Shown here piece by piece: positions 24,968 through 34,304 of a DNA stretch of 46,488 bases (position 1 is its first letter; the number at the start of each line of letters is the position of its first letter). The stretch is from NCBI RefSeq assembly GCF_039414295.1, contig NZ_JBCITM010000025.1, positions 1 to 46,488 on the forward strand. The letters are read 5' to 3'. Under the pieces are notes generated by a model. The model was not told the DNA's origin, did no database searches, and saw only the letters and a program-made list of their open reading frames with translations. The translations under genes and the position numbers were made by a program. The stretch comes from Anoxynatronum sibiricum. Its GTDB lineage: Bacteria; Bacillota; Clostridia; Peptostreptococcales; Tindalliaceae.

Positions 24968-25474
24968 TCAGTCATTTTTTTCCAACAGTCTTTTTCGAAA
25001 AAGCGGTTTGATTCCACCGTTTGATAATATCTCCATCACATACGTTGAAAGCTGTTCACATTTCAGCGTTTCTCCGGTACTGTGATTAATCAGCAGGCCT
25101 TCGGCAACGTCCAGTGATATTTCATCCCCATCAGTCACCTTTTGAGAAACACCCGGACAAACAATAGCCGGCAGCCCCAGATTAATGGCGTTTCGGTAAA
25201 AAATCCGAGCGAATGATTCCGCCACCACTGCCCCCACGCCTGAATGAAGCAAAGTGATGGCCGCATGCTCCCGGCTGGAACCACAGCCAAAGTTCTGACC
25301 GGCCACTACAAAGTCTCCAGGTTTCATGCGCCCTCGCAGAGAGGGGTCCACCCCTTCCAGGCAGTGGTCTGAAATCTCTGCCGGGTTGGTGATTTCAATG
25401 TACCGCCCCGGATATATCTGGTCTGTGTCTATGTGGTCACCCACGATGTGAACGGTGCCTTTGTCAAGCTTCAT
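24968..25474 (-). CDS. Aconitase-family hydro-lyase small subunit (LeuD/DmdB type)
   Basis: 168 residues, the swivel domain that completes the active site of the two-subunit enzyme. The family marks are GDHIDTDQIYPGRY, FVVAGQNFGCGSSREHA (with the substrate-binding Ser-Ser-Arg), and ESFARIFYRNAINLGLP. It overlaps the large-subunit gene by 4 bases. Isopropylmalate isomerase, 2,3-dimethylmalate dehydratase and maleate or citraconate hydratases share this fold. No other leucine gene is near, so a catabolic hydratase is more likely than LeuD. Confidence 0.85.
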   Translation of the reverse strand: MKLDKGTVHIVGDHIDTDQIYPGRYIEITNPAEISDHCLEGVDPSLRGRMKPGDFVVAGQNFGCGSSREHAAITLLHSGVGAVVAESFARIFYRNAINLGLPAIVCPGVSQKVTDGDEISLDVAEGLLINHSTGETLKCEQLSTYVMEILSNGGIKPLFRKRLLEKND

Positions 25475-26736
25475 GCAGATTCACCTCCCCAATGTTTTCG
25501 CGGATCTGTCAGTTTCCCCATAAGGGCTGAAACAGCTGCTACCGCAGGTGATCCCAGGTAAATGGCACCGCCGGTGCTGCCCATGCGGCCAGGAAAGTTC
25601 CGATTGGTGGCAGAGATGCACACTTCTCCCTCGGCAATAACCCCTTCATGCGCTCCCAGACAAGGCCCGCAGCCTGGAGTGGAAATGGTGGCCCCGGCTC
25701 TCATCAAATCTTCAATGTAGCCCTTCCTATTGGCTTCAAGGAACACTTCGCTGGAAGCAGGAATCAGTACCAGACGGCAGTCGGGATGAATCTTTTTGCC
25801 ACGAAGTAAATCAGCTGCAACAGCAATGTCTTCCAGCCTTCCACCGGTACAGGAGCCTATGAAAGCCTGGTGAACTGGCACTTCTTCCACCTGGTCAATG
25901 GGCATTACATGATCCACCCGGTGAGGCACTGCCAGTTGAGGCGACAGACCATTCACATCAAACACATGGCTTACCGGGTATTCAAAGTCGTCATCGGTGA
26001 CAGGCACTTTAAAGTCAGTGCCATAGCGCTGGCTCACATAACTAAGAACGGCTTCGTTGGGAACCATAAAAGCGGTTTTGGCGCCCATTTCCACCGCCAT
26101 GTTGCACAGTACCATCCGATCGCTGACGCCTAAGCCTTCCACATAGGTGCCGCAAAACTCAATGGCCTTGTACACAGCGGCACTGGCCCCCAGCTGGCCC
26201 ATGACATGAAGTATCACATCCTTGGCCAAAGTTCCCTGTGGCAGCACGCCGTTGATTTCTATTTTCATCACTTCCGGTACCCGCATCCACATTTCCCCTG
26301 AAATGAGAATGGTGGCCATGTCTGTGGCACCCACCCCGGTGCCGAAAGCGCCAAAAGCTCCATGGGTGGTGGTATGGGAGTCTGTAGCCACCAAAATCAT
26401 TCCCGGCCGCACAATGCCGGCCTCTGGCATCACTTGGTGACAAACACCCGTATTGATGTCGAAGTGGTGAGTGAGACCCTGTTCCCTGACAAACTCCCGC
26501 ATTTCTTTGTGAATCTGGGCAGATCGAATGGTGGGCGCAGGAGCATAATGATCAAAGACAAAACAAATTTTTTCCGGATCCCATACCCTGGTGCCCCCCA
26601 TTTCCCTGAAAGAGTAGATCGTCTGAAGGTAAAGGTCGTTGACTTCGGCGAAATCCACCTTCACTGTTACAATCTCTCCGGCTTTGACCTGGGGTTCCCC
26701 CGCAGCCCGCGCCATGATTTTTTCAATGGCATGCAT
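25471..26736 (-). CDS. Aconitase-family hydro-lyase large subunit (LeuC/DmdA type)
   Basis: About 421 residues. The [4Fe-4S] cysteines are in GSCTGGR (near residue 296) and STPGCGPCLG (near 357 and 360). VATDSHTTTHGAFGAFGTGVGATD and the C-terminal ATNRNFPGRMGS are also present. Length matches the archaeal-type LeuC/HacA/DmdA group rather than classical 465-residue LeuC. ATG 26736 is preferred to the codon nine bases upstream because GAGAGG then has normal spacing. The catalytic-region sequence KVDFAEVNDLYL departs from the usual VD..MAHD pattern, hinting at an unusual substrate. It follows the CitS-type transporter and shares its sigma-54 promoter. Confidence 0.85.
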   Translation of the reverse strand: MHAIEKIMARAAGEPQVKAGEIVTVKVDFAEVNDLYLQTIYSFREMGGTRVWDPEKICFVFDHYAPAPTIRSAQIHKEMREFVREQGLTHHFDINTGVCHQVMPEAGIVRPGMILVATDSHTTTHGAFGAFGTGVGATDMATILISGEMWMRVPEVMKIEINGVLPQGTLAKDVILHVMGQLGASAAVYKAIEFCGTYVEGLGVSDRMVLCNMAVEMGAKTAFMVPNEAVLSYVSQRYGTDFKVPVTDDDFEYPVSHVFDVNGLSPQLAVPHRVDHVMPIDQVEEVPVHQAFIGSCTGGRLEDIAVAADLLRGKKIHPDCRLVLIPASSEVFLEANRKGYIEDLMRAGATISTPGCGPCLGAHEGVIAEGEVCISATNRNFPGRMGSTGGAIYLGSPAVAAVSALMGKLTDPRKHWGGESA

Positions 26737-26788
26737 GTTGTTCATCCTCTCAGTTCATTGGTAGATTCAGTATATCAAAAATGATGCA

Positions 26789-26827
26789 GACCCGGCCTTT
26801 TGATTGTCTCTTGTCCTTTGCCGGGTC
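26789..26827 (-). terminator. Hairpin between the transporter and hydro-lyase genes
   Basis: GACCCGGC / GCCGGGTC, perfect 8-bp arms around a 23-base loop, with no T run on the minus strand. It may protect or partly terminate the transcript between the two cistrons. Confidence 0.45.
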
Positions 26828-26844
26828 ACAGCTTGTGGGACTGA

Positions 26845-28185
26845 TCAGCGGAGGAACAAGTTGATGAGGAAACTGGCCAGAATCAACATAAAGGCTCCGC
26901 CAATGCGGGATGAAATCTGCGCAAAAGGCATCAGTATCATCCGATCTGCTGCTGACAGCACGGCCACGTCTCCTGTACCGCCCATATTAGCCATACAAAG
27001 GCCTGCTGTAATGGAGGATTCGATGGGATAGAAGCCCATGAGACGGCCCACAAAACCAGAGCCCAGAATAGCGGCAATCACTACAACGACGACAAGAATA
27101 ATGTACTGAATGGTGAAGGCTTCAATGATTTGCCCCAGATTTGTGAAAGCAATTCCAATACCCACTAGAAGAGCACCCGTCGTGTAGCCCATGATGAAAC
27201 GAAACCACTGATTGGCAGCAGATTCGTACTTATGGGGAAGCCATCCAAAAGCTTTAAAAACAGCAACTGTAATAATCATTAGTGCGTAGGGGTGGACAGC
27301 GGGGATAAATTTGCCAAGGAAGTTACCCCAGGTGAAGAACACAGTAGCCATCAGCATTCCCATTCCCATAAGCTTAATATCAAGCGGCAGTTCTTTTTCC
27401 GGGACAATTTCTTTTTCTGCCACATCATTTTTTGCGATCATTAGTTCTCCTTCGCCTGATAGACTGGGTTTGTTTTTACCCAGTTTGTTCAGTAAGCCGG
27501 CAGCCACAATGGAAACTGCATTCCCCATCGCAAGTGCTGGCACCATGATTGACAACACACCTTCGGGCTCCAGATTCAACGGTTGGGCGAAAATCTGGGA
27601 TAGTGGCACGGCACCAGCTCCCATGCCTCCTCCCATGATGGGCAAAGCGATGAAAAGCATGGCTTCTTTTGCTCCAAATCCGATGGCAGCTCCCACCACA
27701 GCAGCAGCTCCCATGGCGGCAATAACGCCACCCAGAATGGCTGGCAAATATCGAACGGAAGCTTTAATGAGGAGCTTGCGATTCATTCCCAATATACTGC
27801 CGGTGATAAGAGCTGCAATGTAAAAATCCAGGAAGCCACCGCCGCGCATAAAGACTGACATGGTCTCTACGGTTGCTTCAGGCAGTATGTTGTAGTGGAC
27901 CAATGCGGCACTGCCAAAGATACAGACAATGGCTCCACCTCCCAGATAGGTGTTCACAATAGGGGTGTGGGTACCAATTTCAAAGAAGATGGCCCCTAAG
28001 ATGATCATAGAGGCAAAGGCCCCAATCATTCCCCCGGGAAGACGTCCGGTCATGATGGCAGCCAGGGTCACGGCAGCCAGCACTGCAAAGAGGGGTACAG
28101 GGAACCCAATAATGGTGTAAGCTTTGCTTTCCAGTTGTGCAGCTTCCTGAATGTTTTTTTCATTGATAACAGCCTGTTCATTCAT
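26845..28185 (-). CDS. 2-hydroxycarboxylate transporter family (CitS/MleP/CimH) sodium symporter
   Basis: About 446 residues, eleven hydrophobic segments. The two re-entrant loop motifs of the family are present: MGGGMGAGAVPL and MGGTGDVAVLSAADRM, the second followed by the substrate-binding arginine in QISSRIGG. Members import citrate, malate or citramalate with cations, or exchange them for lactate. AGGAGG gives better spacing to ATG 28185 than to 28191. A near-perfect sigma-54 promoter lies upstream (28336-28352) and two PrpR-type activators are encoded next door. Together with the hydro-lyase downstream, it likely brings in the same acid. Confidence 0.88.
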   Translation of the reverse strand: MNEQAVINEKNIQEAAQLESKAYTIIGFPVPLFAVLAAVTLAAIMTGRLPGGMIGAFASMIILGAIFFEIGTHTPIVNTYLGGGAIVCIFGSAALVHYNILPEATVETMSVFMRGGGFLDFYIAALITGSILGMNRKLLIKASVRYLPAILGGVIAAMGAAAVVGAAIGFGAKEAMLFIALPIMGGGMGAGAVPLSQIFAQPLNLEPEGVLSIMVPALAMGNAVSIVAAGLLNKLGKNKPSLSGEGELMIAKNDVAEKEIVPEKELPLDIKLMGMGMLMATVFFTWGNFLGKFIPAVHPYALMIITVAVFKAFGWLPHKYESAANQWFRFIMGYTTGALLVGIGIAFTNLGQIIEAFTIQYIILVVVVVIAAILGSGFVGRLMGFYPIESSITAGLCMANMGGTGDVAVLSAADRMILMPFAQISSRIGGAFMLILASFLINLFLR

Positions 28186-28335
28186 GTTCATAATCCTCCT
28201 TTAAAATATGTTTTCTTTGGTTCCAGTGATAATAAGTCCGGTCTTGCAGTTAGACGTGAACCCTCTTCCTCCTTTCCTTTGCGATTTTCTGATTATGTGG
28301 CATCATTGATCGTTCCCTGTATCGCACCTATCAAT

Positions 28336-28352
28336 TGCAAATCCCGTGCCAA
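28336..28352 (-). promoter_or_regulatory. Sigma-54 promoter of the transporter/hydro-lyase operon
   Basis: On the minus strand TTGGCACGGGATTTGCA matches the -24/-12 consensus TGGCAC-N5-TTGC at every conserved base. Transcription would start near 28325, leaving about 135 bases of leader before the CitS-type gene. Confidence 0.82.
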
Positions 28353-28410
28353 TTTCATCTTTGGCTCCATTGGCGGACTTCAGCCGTCGGCTTCAACAAA
28401 AACAGAACAG

Positions 28411-28431
28411 AGGGCTACATTTTGTAACCCT
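28411..28431. promoter_or_regulatory. Candidate enhancer site for the sigma-54 activator
   Basis: Inverted repeat with arms AGGGCTACA and TGTAACCCT around TTT, about 60-80 bases upstream of the -24 box. A similar core, TACATTTTGAAAC, lies at the same distance from the malic enzyme promoter. It also sits 30 bases beyond a regulator gene's stop, so a terminator role cannot be excluded (TTTTT comes 17 bases later). Confidence 0.5.
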
Positions 28432-28461
28432 CCGTTCCATTCTGTTAATAGGCAACTGCCT

Positions 28462-30396
28462 TTAGCAGTTCATCTGTTTGAGCAGCCGCGAAAGATGGAC
28501 GGGCGAAATCCCCAGTTGCTCAGCTGTTTTTTTTCGGTATCCATGATGCTGCATTAACGTTTCCTTAATAATCTGTCGTTTCAGATCAGCCAGCGTGCCT
28601 TCCAGGGGAATCGTAACCCCGTTTCCACTTTCCCAGCCGATTCTCCCTTCCAGGGCTTCCGCCACCAGTTCCCGGTCGATGTGCCCATCCTCCGGCATCA
28701 GCGCTACCAGGCGCTCCATGGTATTTTCCAGCTCACGCACATTGCCTTCCCACCAGAAATTTTTTAGCAACTCCATCCCTCCCAAAGTGATCTTGCAACT
28801 GTTGGGTGTGCGTTCTTTCGTCTCGTTAAGCGGCATCTCCTGGGGCTGGAACTGGTTGCCGTGTTTCTTCATAAAGAAATCCACCAGCAGGGGAATATCT
28901 TCACGCCGGTCACGCAGGGGCGGCATCTCAATTTCCAGGGTATTGAGTCGATAGTACAGGTCCCCTCGAAACTGCCCCTTTCGAACCCGTTGACTCATAT
29001 GTGAGTTGGTGGCTGCAATGACCCGCACATCCACAGGTAGGATTTTGGCGGAACCAACCGGTCGGATTTCTCGTTCCTGCAGTACGCGCAACAGCCGCAG
29101 CTGTATCTGCTCACTGATGCCGTCAATCTCATCCAAAAATATAGTTCCCCCATGAGCCAGTGCAAAGAGCCCCTTTTTTCCTCCTTTGGCAGCACCTGTG
29201 AAGGCACCTTCTTCATACCCGAAAAACTCACTTTCCATGAGGCTCTCCTGAATGGTGGCACAGTTAACGGCCACAAATGGTCCCTGTGCCCGATCACTCA
29301 ACTGATGCAGGCAGTGAGCCGCCAGTTCTTTACCGGTGCCGCTTTCTCCTGAGATCAGCACTGTGGCCCTGGAGGCTGCATAGAGGCGAATTTTGGTAGT
29401 TACCTCCCGGATACGCTCTGACTGGCCGATGATGTCCTTCAGCTCATACCGGGCATAATGGCCCTTGAGATATAAACTGGATCGAATCTGTTGTTCCAGC
29501 TCCTGAATGCGGGTGATATCTTTGAAAGTGGACACCGCGCCCTTAACAGTGCTGTTATGGAGAATCGGCACCCGGTTGACGAGTATGGTTCGGTTACCAC
29601 CGATTGCCTGCAGCTTTCCCAGCTCTGGCTCACCGGTTTGAATGACTTGGTTCATACGGGTATTGGGCAGATGATCCACTGCCTTTTTCCCCAGCAGCTG
29701 CTGTCCACCGATACCAAAAACCGTTGCCGCCACCGGGTTTACTGCCGTGATGCAGCCATTTTCATCTACGGCAACAATTCCTTCCTGAGCGTAGTTCAGC
29801 ACGGCACTCACATACTCTTTCTGATACTGTTCCTTTCGCCGTACCTCCACCGCTTTTGCGGCTTCTTCCAAGCCTCTCTCCAGCGCCTTCAGGCCACAGT
29901 GATAGGTTCTTACCTGAAAACCGTATGCTGCAGCCTCATGGGCGTAGCACGCTTCCGTCACAATCAGCTCAATCTGCTGGGCTGCCAATGTTCGAAACAT
30001 CAATTCGTTGTTAGGCCCTTTCCTGATAAGCACTTCTCGAAATCGGATTCCCAGCAGCTCTTCAATCAGGTCGACTGCCAGGTGCCTTTTGCGCTCAAAA
30101 AACATGGCAATCGAGTCGGCTGTAAGGCTGGCCCTGTAAAGCTCTTCCATAATGGTGCAATCATCCACCTGCAGCTGAATCACAGGAATGTGAAATAAAC
30201 GCTGAACTTCTTCTGCATCAGGCCCTTCATATAAAATGGCTTCCCATTTTGACGAGCGTTCCATCATCTCTCTGGGTACTTGCCCCTTCTGTTGGATTAG
30301 GAACGGCTGGATGCCAATGTCCGACAGCGAACCCTGTTGGCGGATCAGTTCCATAAAATCGGGGCTGGTGGCCAGTAGTGCAAGGTGTCTATTCAT
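28462..30396 (-). CDS. PrpR-type sigma-54-dependent activator, paralogue 1
   Basis: About 644 residues from ATG 30396 behind CAGGAGGG. Residues 1-190 form a PrpR_N-like sensor, 205-310 a PAS domain (YAQEGIVAVDENGCITAVNPVA), and 335-570 the AAA+ domain with Walker A GESGTGKE, the sigma-54 contact loop GAFTGA (FGYEEGAFTGAAKGG), and GGTIFLDEIDG for Walker B. A Fis-type helix-turn-helix closes it (HGYRKKTAEQLGISPVHLSRLLKQM). It opens sigma-54 promoters by ATP hydrolysis. Its start overlaps the stop of paralogue 2 by 8 bases. The sensor is more divergent than that of paralogue 2, so the two may answer to different signals. Confidence 0.88.
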   Translation of the reverse strand: MNRHLALLATSPDFMELIRQQGSLSDIGIQPFLIQQKGQVPREMMERSSKWEAILYEGPDAEEVQRLFHIPVIQLQVDDCTIMEELYRASLTADSIAMFFERKRHLAVDLIEELLGIRFREVLIRKGPNNELMFRTLAAQQIELIVTEACYAHEAAAYGFQVRTYHCGLKALERGLEEAAKAVEVRRKEQYQKEYVSAVLNYAQEGIVAVDENGCITAVNPVAATVFGIGGQQLLGKKAVDHLPNTRMNQVIQTGEPELGKLQAIGGNRTILVNRVPILHNSTVKGAVSTFKDITRIQELEQQIRSSLYLKGHYARYELKDIIGQSERIREVTTKIRLYAASRATVLISGESGTGKELAAHCLHQLSDRAQGPFVAVNCATIQESLMESEFFGYEEGAFTGAAKGGKKGLFALAHGGTIFLDEIDGISEQIQLRLLRVLQEREIRPVGSAKILPVDVRVIAATNSHMSQRVRKGQFRGDLYYRLNTLEIEMPPLRDRREDIPLLVDFFMKKHGNQFQPQEMPLNETKERTPNSCKITLGGMELLKNFWWEGNVRELENTMERLVALMPEDGHIDRELVAEALEGRIGWESGNGVTIPLEGTLADLKRQIIKETLMQHHGYRKKTAEQLGISPVHLSRLLKQMNC

Positions 30397-32401
30397 GAAG
30401 TACGCCCTCCTGATTTTCCTTAACGCTGCGCCATATATTGGTTCGGCTGGTACCCAGTCGCTTAGCCGCCTGCGTGGCACTGCCGCCCTCCCGTTCCAGT
30501 ACGGTACAGATAATCTGGCGTTCCATGTCTTTCAACGTACCGGTGAGTTGTATCATTTCGCTGCTGGATAACGCATGCGAAGCGACCTGGGGTGTTTCCA
30601 TCACCAGGCTCAGCAGTTGATCGTCTATTTCAGAATCTTGGGGAGCGTAAAGGAGCAGCCGTTCCACCATGTTCTCCAGCTCACGGATATTGCCTGGCCA
30701 GTCGTAGTCCTTCAACCGCCGAATGGCTCCCGAACTCAATCGCTCAGTCAGAGATGGACCTGTGACAGTCCGACTGCTTCGTTTTTTCTCCATGGCTGTG
30801 AGGAGAGCTTTCATGTCTTCCAGCCGGTGGCGCAGGGGAGGCAGTTGTAGGTGCAGGACATTCAGGCGGTAATACAGGTCCTGGCGGAAGTGTCCTTCTC
30901 TGGCCATTGTCTTCAGATCCCGATTGCTTGCAGCGATTACCCGCACCTTTACCGGCTGCAGCCTGGAACCACCCACAGGCCGCACTTCTTTTTCCTGTAG
31001 AACGCGTAGAAGCTGCATTTGCAGGTTTGGGGGTATCTCCGAGATTTCATCGAGAAAGATGGTTCCCCCATCAGCCTGGCAAAAAAGACCCTTTTGCCCG
31101 CCTTTTCGCGCACCTGTGAAAGCTCCTTCTTCATAACCAAAAAGCTCGCTTTCCAGAAGAGTTGCCGGTAGCGCCGCACAGTTGACCGCCACAAAGGGGC
31201 CTTCCCGGTGGCGACTTTTCTGGTGAATGGCCTGTGCCATCATTTCTTTTCCAGTGCCGCTTTCTCCCAATATCAGCACGCTGGCATCCGAGCGTGCGTA
31301 TTTTCGGGCCTTTTCCATCGTCTGACGAATGATTTGGCTGTTACCTGTGATATCATCAAAAGTGTACCTGGCCGCATTGGATCTGGGTCTAAGCTCTTCT
31401 CGGATCATTTCCTCATATTCCAGAATTTTAGTCACATTCTGAAAGGTAGATACCACCCCGGCCACTTCTTCCCCTAAAAGGATGGGAACATGGTTGGTTA
31501 GTACCTGGGCTTGATTCATTTTAGTCATCATGCCAAGCTTCATCTGTTTACTTTTCATGACTTCCTGAATCACGTTGTGATCACTGAACTCCGACGCACT
31601 TCTTCCAATAATCTCATAAGGCTTTAACCCGATGATCTCTGCAGCAGCCCGATTGCAGATAGCCACCCTTCCCTGGGGATCCACCGTCATGATCCCTTCA
31701 TTGGCACAATCCATGATGGCATGAATCTGCTGGTTTTCTGACTCTTCCCGCCGCTTGATTTCCGATAAACGCAAGGCTTCAAGCCCAGCTGAAAGAATGG
31801 CTTCTTTTCCTGTTTTAATTAAAAAGCTGGGTATCCCCCTGTGAGCAGCTTCCTTACAGCAAATCACACCACCCACCAACACATTCATTTGCTTTTGCTG
31901 AATCAGGTCAAAAGCTCCTTCGATGTCTTCTTCCACCTGCAAGGGAAGCACTTCAAAGGTCACGTTCAAAGTTGCTTCCACCACATCCAGCTGACAAAAC
32001 ATGCCAGGAAAGCCCACCAAGCCAATCCGTTGATCAACTTGGCGCGCTTCCATGGCAGCACGAATCACATCAAAAATGGAAATTTGCATCTCCACAATTG
32101 GGCTTTTGATTCCCTGAGATTTTAGAAGGTTTGCTGTACCGCCTCTGGCAATAAACACATCCGCCATGCCCCTGCGTTCCAGTTCCATGGCTTTTTGGAG
32201 TCCTTGGGAGAGAAGTCCGTGGATAATCTCAATATCCCGATACTCCCGCAACACTTCTTTGGCCAGTGAAATCATTTCTTCATAGGGGGCAAGGTAATAG
32301 ATTTTCCTGTTCACGAATGCCACCACTTTCTTGCAGCTTTCTTCATTTGAAAATAGAGTGTATTCCACTATATCATTCGACCATTCTTCGCACACTTTCA
32401 T
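30389..32401 (-). CDS. PrpR-type sigma-54-dependent activator, paralogue 2
   Basis: 670 residues as written, though the N-terminus may start at a GTG near residue 30. PrpR_N domain first (YLAPYEEMISLAKEVL, then VFIARGGTANLL and PIVEMQISIFDVIRA, a clear PrpR_N signature), then PAS (ANEGIMTVDPQGRVAICNRAA), then the AAA+ core with GESGTGKE, GAFTGA and GGTIFLDEISE, and a Fis-type helix-turn-helix (GSATQAAKRLGTSRTNIWR). In PrpR itself the sensor binds 2-methylcitrate. Such a tricarboxylic ligand would fit this acid locus. It is the first gene of the regulator pair, with a sigma-A promoter upstream. Confidence 0.88.
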   Translation of the reverse strand: MKVCEEWSNDIVEYTLFSNEESCKKVVAFVNRKIYYLAPYEEMISLAKEVLREYRDIEIIHGLLSQGLQKAMELERRGMADVFIARGGTANLLKSQGIKSPIVEMQISIFDVIRAAMEARQVDQRIGLVGFPGMFCQLDVVEATLNVTFEVLPLQVEEDIEGAFDLIQQKQMNVLVGGVICCKEAAHRGIPSFLIKTGKEAILSAGLEALRLSEIKRREESENQQIHAIMDCANEGIMTVDPQGRVAICNRAAAEIIGLKPYEIIGRSASEFSDHNVIQEVMKSKQMKLGMMTKMNQAQVLTNHVPILLGEEVAGVVSTFQNVTKILEYEEMIREELRPRSNAARYTFDDITGNSQIIRQTMEKARKYARSDASVLILGESGTGKEMMAQAIHQKSRHREGPFVAVNCAALPATLLESELFGYEEGAFTGARKGGQKGLFCQADGGTIFLDEISEIPPNLQMQLLRVLQEKEVRPVGGSRLQPVKVRVIAASNRDLKTMAREGHFRQDLYYRLNVLHLQLPPLRHRLEDMKALLTAMEKKRSSRTVTGPSLTERLSSGAIRRLKDYDWPGNIRELENMVERLLLYAPQDSEIDDQLLSLVMETPQVASHALSSSEMIQLTGTLKDMERQIICTVLEREGGSATQAAKRLGTSRTNIWRSVKENQEGVLHE

Positions 32402-32538
32402 CTCTTATCAGAGTTCCAGTACTTAGTGACTGAAAAAGTTCAGGCTTCCACTTCGTTGAGAGTTTAAATTGCTTGTATCATCAAAAACTTGTTCTATGGT
32501 TTGTTTGCAGTTTCCACTGACACATCGTCAGCATAATG

Positions 32539-32568
32539 ATTGTATTCTAACATATTTTTACCTCTCAA
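32539..32568 (-). promoter_or_regulatory. Sigma-A promoter for the activator pair
   Basis: On the minus strand TTGAGA and TACAAT are spaced 18 bases apart, about 140 bases before the paralogue 2 start. The regulators thus appear to be made from ordinary sigma-A. The remainder of the 32402-32625 gap shows nothing further. Confidence 0.45.
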
Positions 32569-32625
32569 TAACATCTGAGGTTTGGTGCTTTAGCATCTGC
32601 TATCAGACACTCACTCAGTTCCACA

Positions 32626-34227
32626 TTATTGAAAGGTTGAAATGCGTTGATTCAAATCTTCTGCCAGTTCCCGAAGTTGTGCACTTGAAGAGGCAATCTC
32701 TTCCAATGATGAAGTCTGTTCTTGTGTAGCTGCAGAAACACTGTGTATTTCTTCCACAATTGCCTGGCTTTTATTTTCGATAATAGACGCAGACTTTGCA
32801 ACCTGTCTGCTGAAGTCCACTTCTTTACTGATAGATGCAGTCACAGCAACCAGGTTTTCTTTTACCAGATTTGATTTTTCCAGAATCTGTACCAAAGATT
32901 CTCCCATATGATGAATCTGCTCGCGGTTACTCTTTACCAGTTCGCCATCAGATATGACCACCGAATGCGCTTCTGCAATATCGCTTTGCATTTTTTGAAT
33001 TAGTTCATTCACTTGTTGGCTTGATTCACCAACATCTTCCGACAGCTTTCTGACCTCCTGAGCTACAACAGCAAAGCCTTTTCCCGCATCTCCTGCTCTT
33101 GCAGCTTCTATGGCGGCATTAAGAGCCAGCAAATTTGTTTGTTCTGATATGCTCTGTATACTTTTGGTAATCATGTCCATACGATTGGAATTATTTGAAA
33201 TATGGTTCAGGGTTTGTGTTAATTTCTGGCTGCTGTGTTCCAACTCAGTCATTCCCTGTATTGTAACTTGCACTTTTTTCTGTCCCTGGTCTGCATAACA
33301 GCTCATCTCTTGACTATTTTTTTGAACAGTCAGTGTCGTCTCGTGAATTTGATGAATCTCACCTGCCAGTTTAGCGGTCACATCAGAGATATCATTGATG
33401 ACGTTGTTCTGATCCACTACTCCTTCGTTTACTTTAACTGTTGAATAAGCAATGTTTTCTGATGCCTGGGCTGATTGTTGAGTAATGGTAGTGAGCGTTT
33501 CAGCAGCATGATACACATGCTCTACTGCTTTGTCCACATGGTTCACAAGTATTCTTAAACTCTCAACGCTTCCAATAATTGCATTTTGAAGCTTTTCTTC
33601 CCTTGAGCTAACAGCCTGAATATCAATGGTGGCACCAAAAATCCCGGCAAATTCAGTATTTCTAGTATAGGGTACCGCAATGACTATGGCTAGTTTTCCC
33701 GTCGCCTTTGATACCAACATATCAGAAATCTGAGGTCGTCCACTACTCTGAGCCTTTTTGAAAAAGTCCCGGTCTCCATTGTTTACCAGCTGATCTCCTA
33801 AAGACGAAAACAGCTGTTGACCGGTACTATCAGTATAGTAGATTAGTGCTATTTCCTTGAACTTTTTCCGTATTTTCTGTATTTCAGACGCTAGTTGATG
33901 CGTATGACGGTTATCCATTTGATATTGACTGATAATTTTCATCATACTTTTTTGGATTTCCAGAAGGTTTTTTGTTGTGTGATCACCAATTTTCAGAGTG
34001 GTTGTCAGTTTGCCTTTTGCAATACCTTCAACAGCATCAATCACAGGCTTCATTTTGGCTGACTGTTTCTTTCCTTCCCATATTTCAACTCCTATAATCA
34101 GCCCCACAATCAATAGGTAATTCAAGCGAAGGCGAGTCATCTCTGGTACGAGCTGTTCCAATAGAACTACAATCAATACAATCATCGTATAAGTGATTAA
34201 TTTCCAACGATTGATAAAATCACGCAA
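32626..34227 (-). CDS. Methyl-accepting chemotaxis protein with an internal Cache-like sensor
   Basis: 533 residues. Two N-terminal membrane helices (about 8-28 and 34-50) are followed by a HAMP-like stretch and a Cache/PDC-like domain (residues 105-215, IALIYYTDSTGQQLFSSLGDQL, then SDMLVSKATGKLAIVIAVPY and GIFGATIDI). The signalling region carries the standard tip ISEQTNLLALNAAIEAARAGDAGKGFAVVAQEVRKL. Since both helices precede the sensor, it would lie in the cytoplasm, whereas Cache domains usually face outward. It lies downstream of malic enzyme after a hairpin, so it could steer the cell towards the acid used here. Confidence 0.86.
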   Translation of the reverse strand: MRDFINRWKLITYTMIVLIVVLLEQLVPEMTRLRLNYLLIVGLIIGVEIWEGKKQSAKMKPVIDAVEGIAKGKLTTTLKIGDHTTKNLLEIQKSMMKIISQYQMDNRHTHQLASEIQKIRKKFKEIALIYYTDSTGQQLFSSLGDQLVNNGDRDFFKKAQSSGRPQISDMLVSKATGKLAIVIAVPYTRNTEFAGIFGATIDIQAVSSREEKLQNAIIGSVESLRILVNHVDKAVEHVYHAAETLTTITQQSAQASENIAYSTVKVNEGVVDQNNVINDISDVTAKLAGEIHQIHETTLTVQKNSQEMSCYADQGQKKVQVTIQGMTELEHSSQKLTQTLNHISNNSNRMDMITKSIQSISEQTNLLALNAAIEAARAGDAGKGFAVVAQEVRKLSEDVGESSQQVNELIQKMQSDIAEAHSVVISDGELVKSNREQIHHMGESLVQILEKSNLVKENLVAVTASISKEVDFSRQVAKSASIIENKSQAIVEEIHSVSAATQEQTSSLEEIASSSAQLRELAEDLNQRISTFQ

Positions 34228-34304
34228 TGTATCACACTCCTTTTCAACTTTCCTTGCCGTTGATGATCAATGGATAGACGTATAAACAGAATATTTTCAC
34301 ACAC

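Noticed and set aside
24968..26736. Leucine biosynthesis leuCD
   Set aside because: No leuA or leuB nearby, sigma-54 control with a carboxylate carrier, and the unusual active-site segment favour a catabolic hydratase, though LeuCD activity is not excluded.
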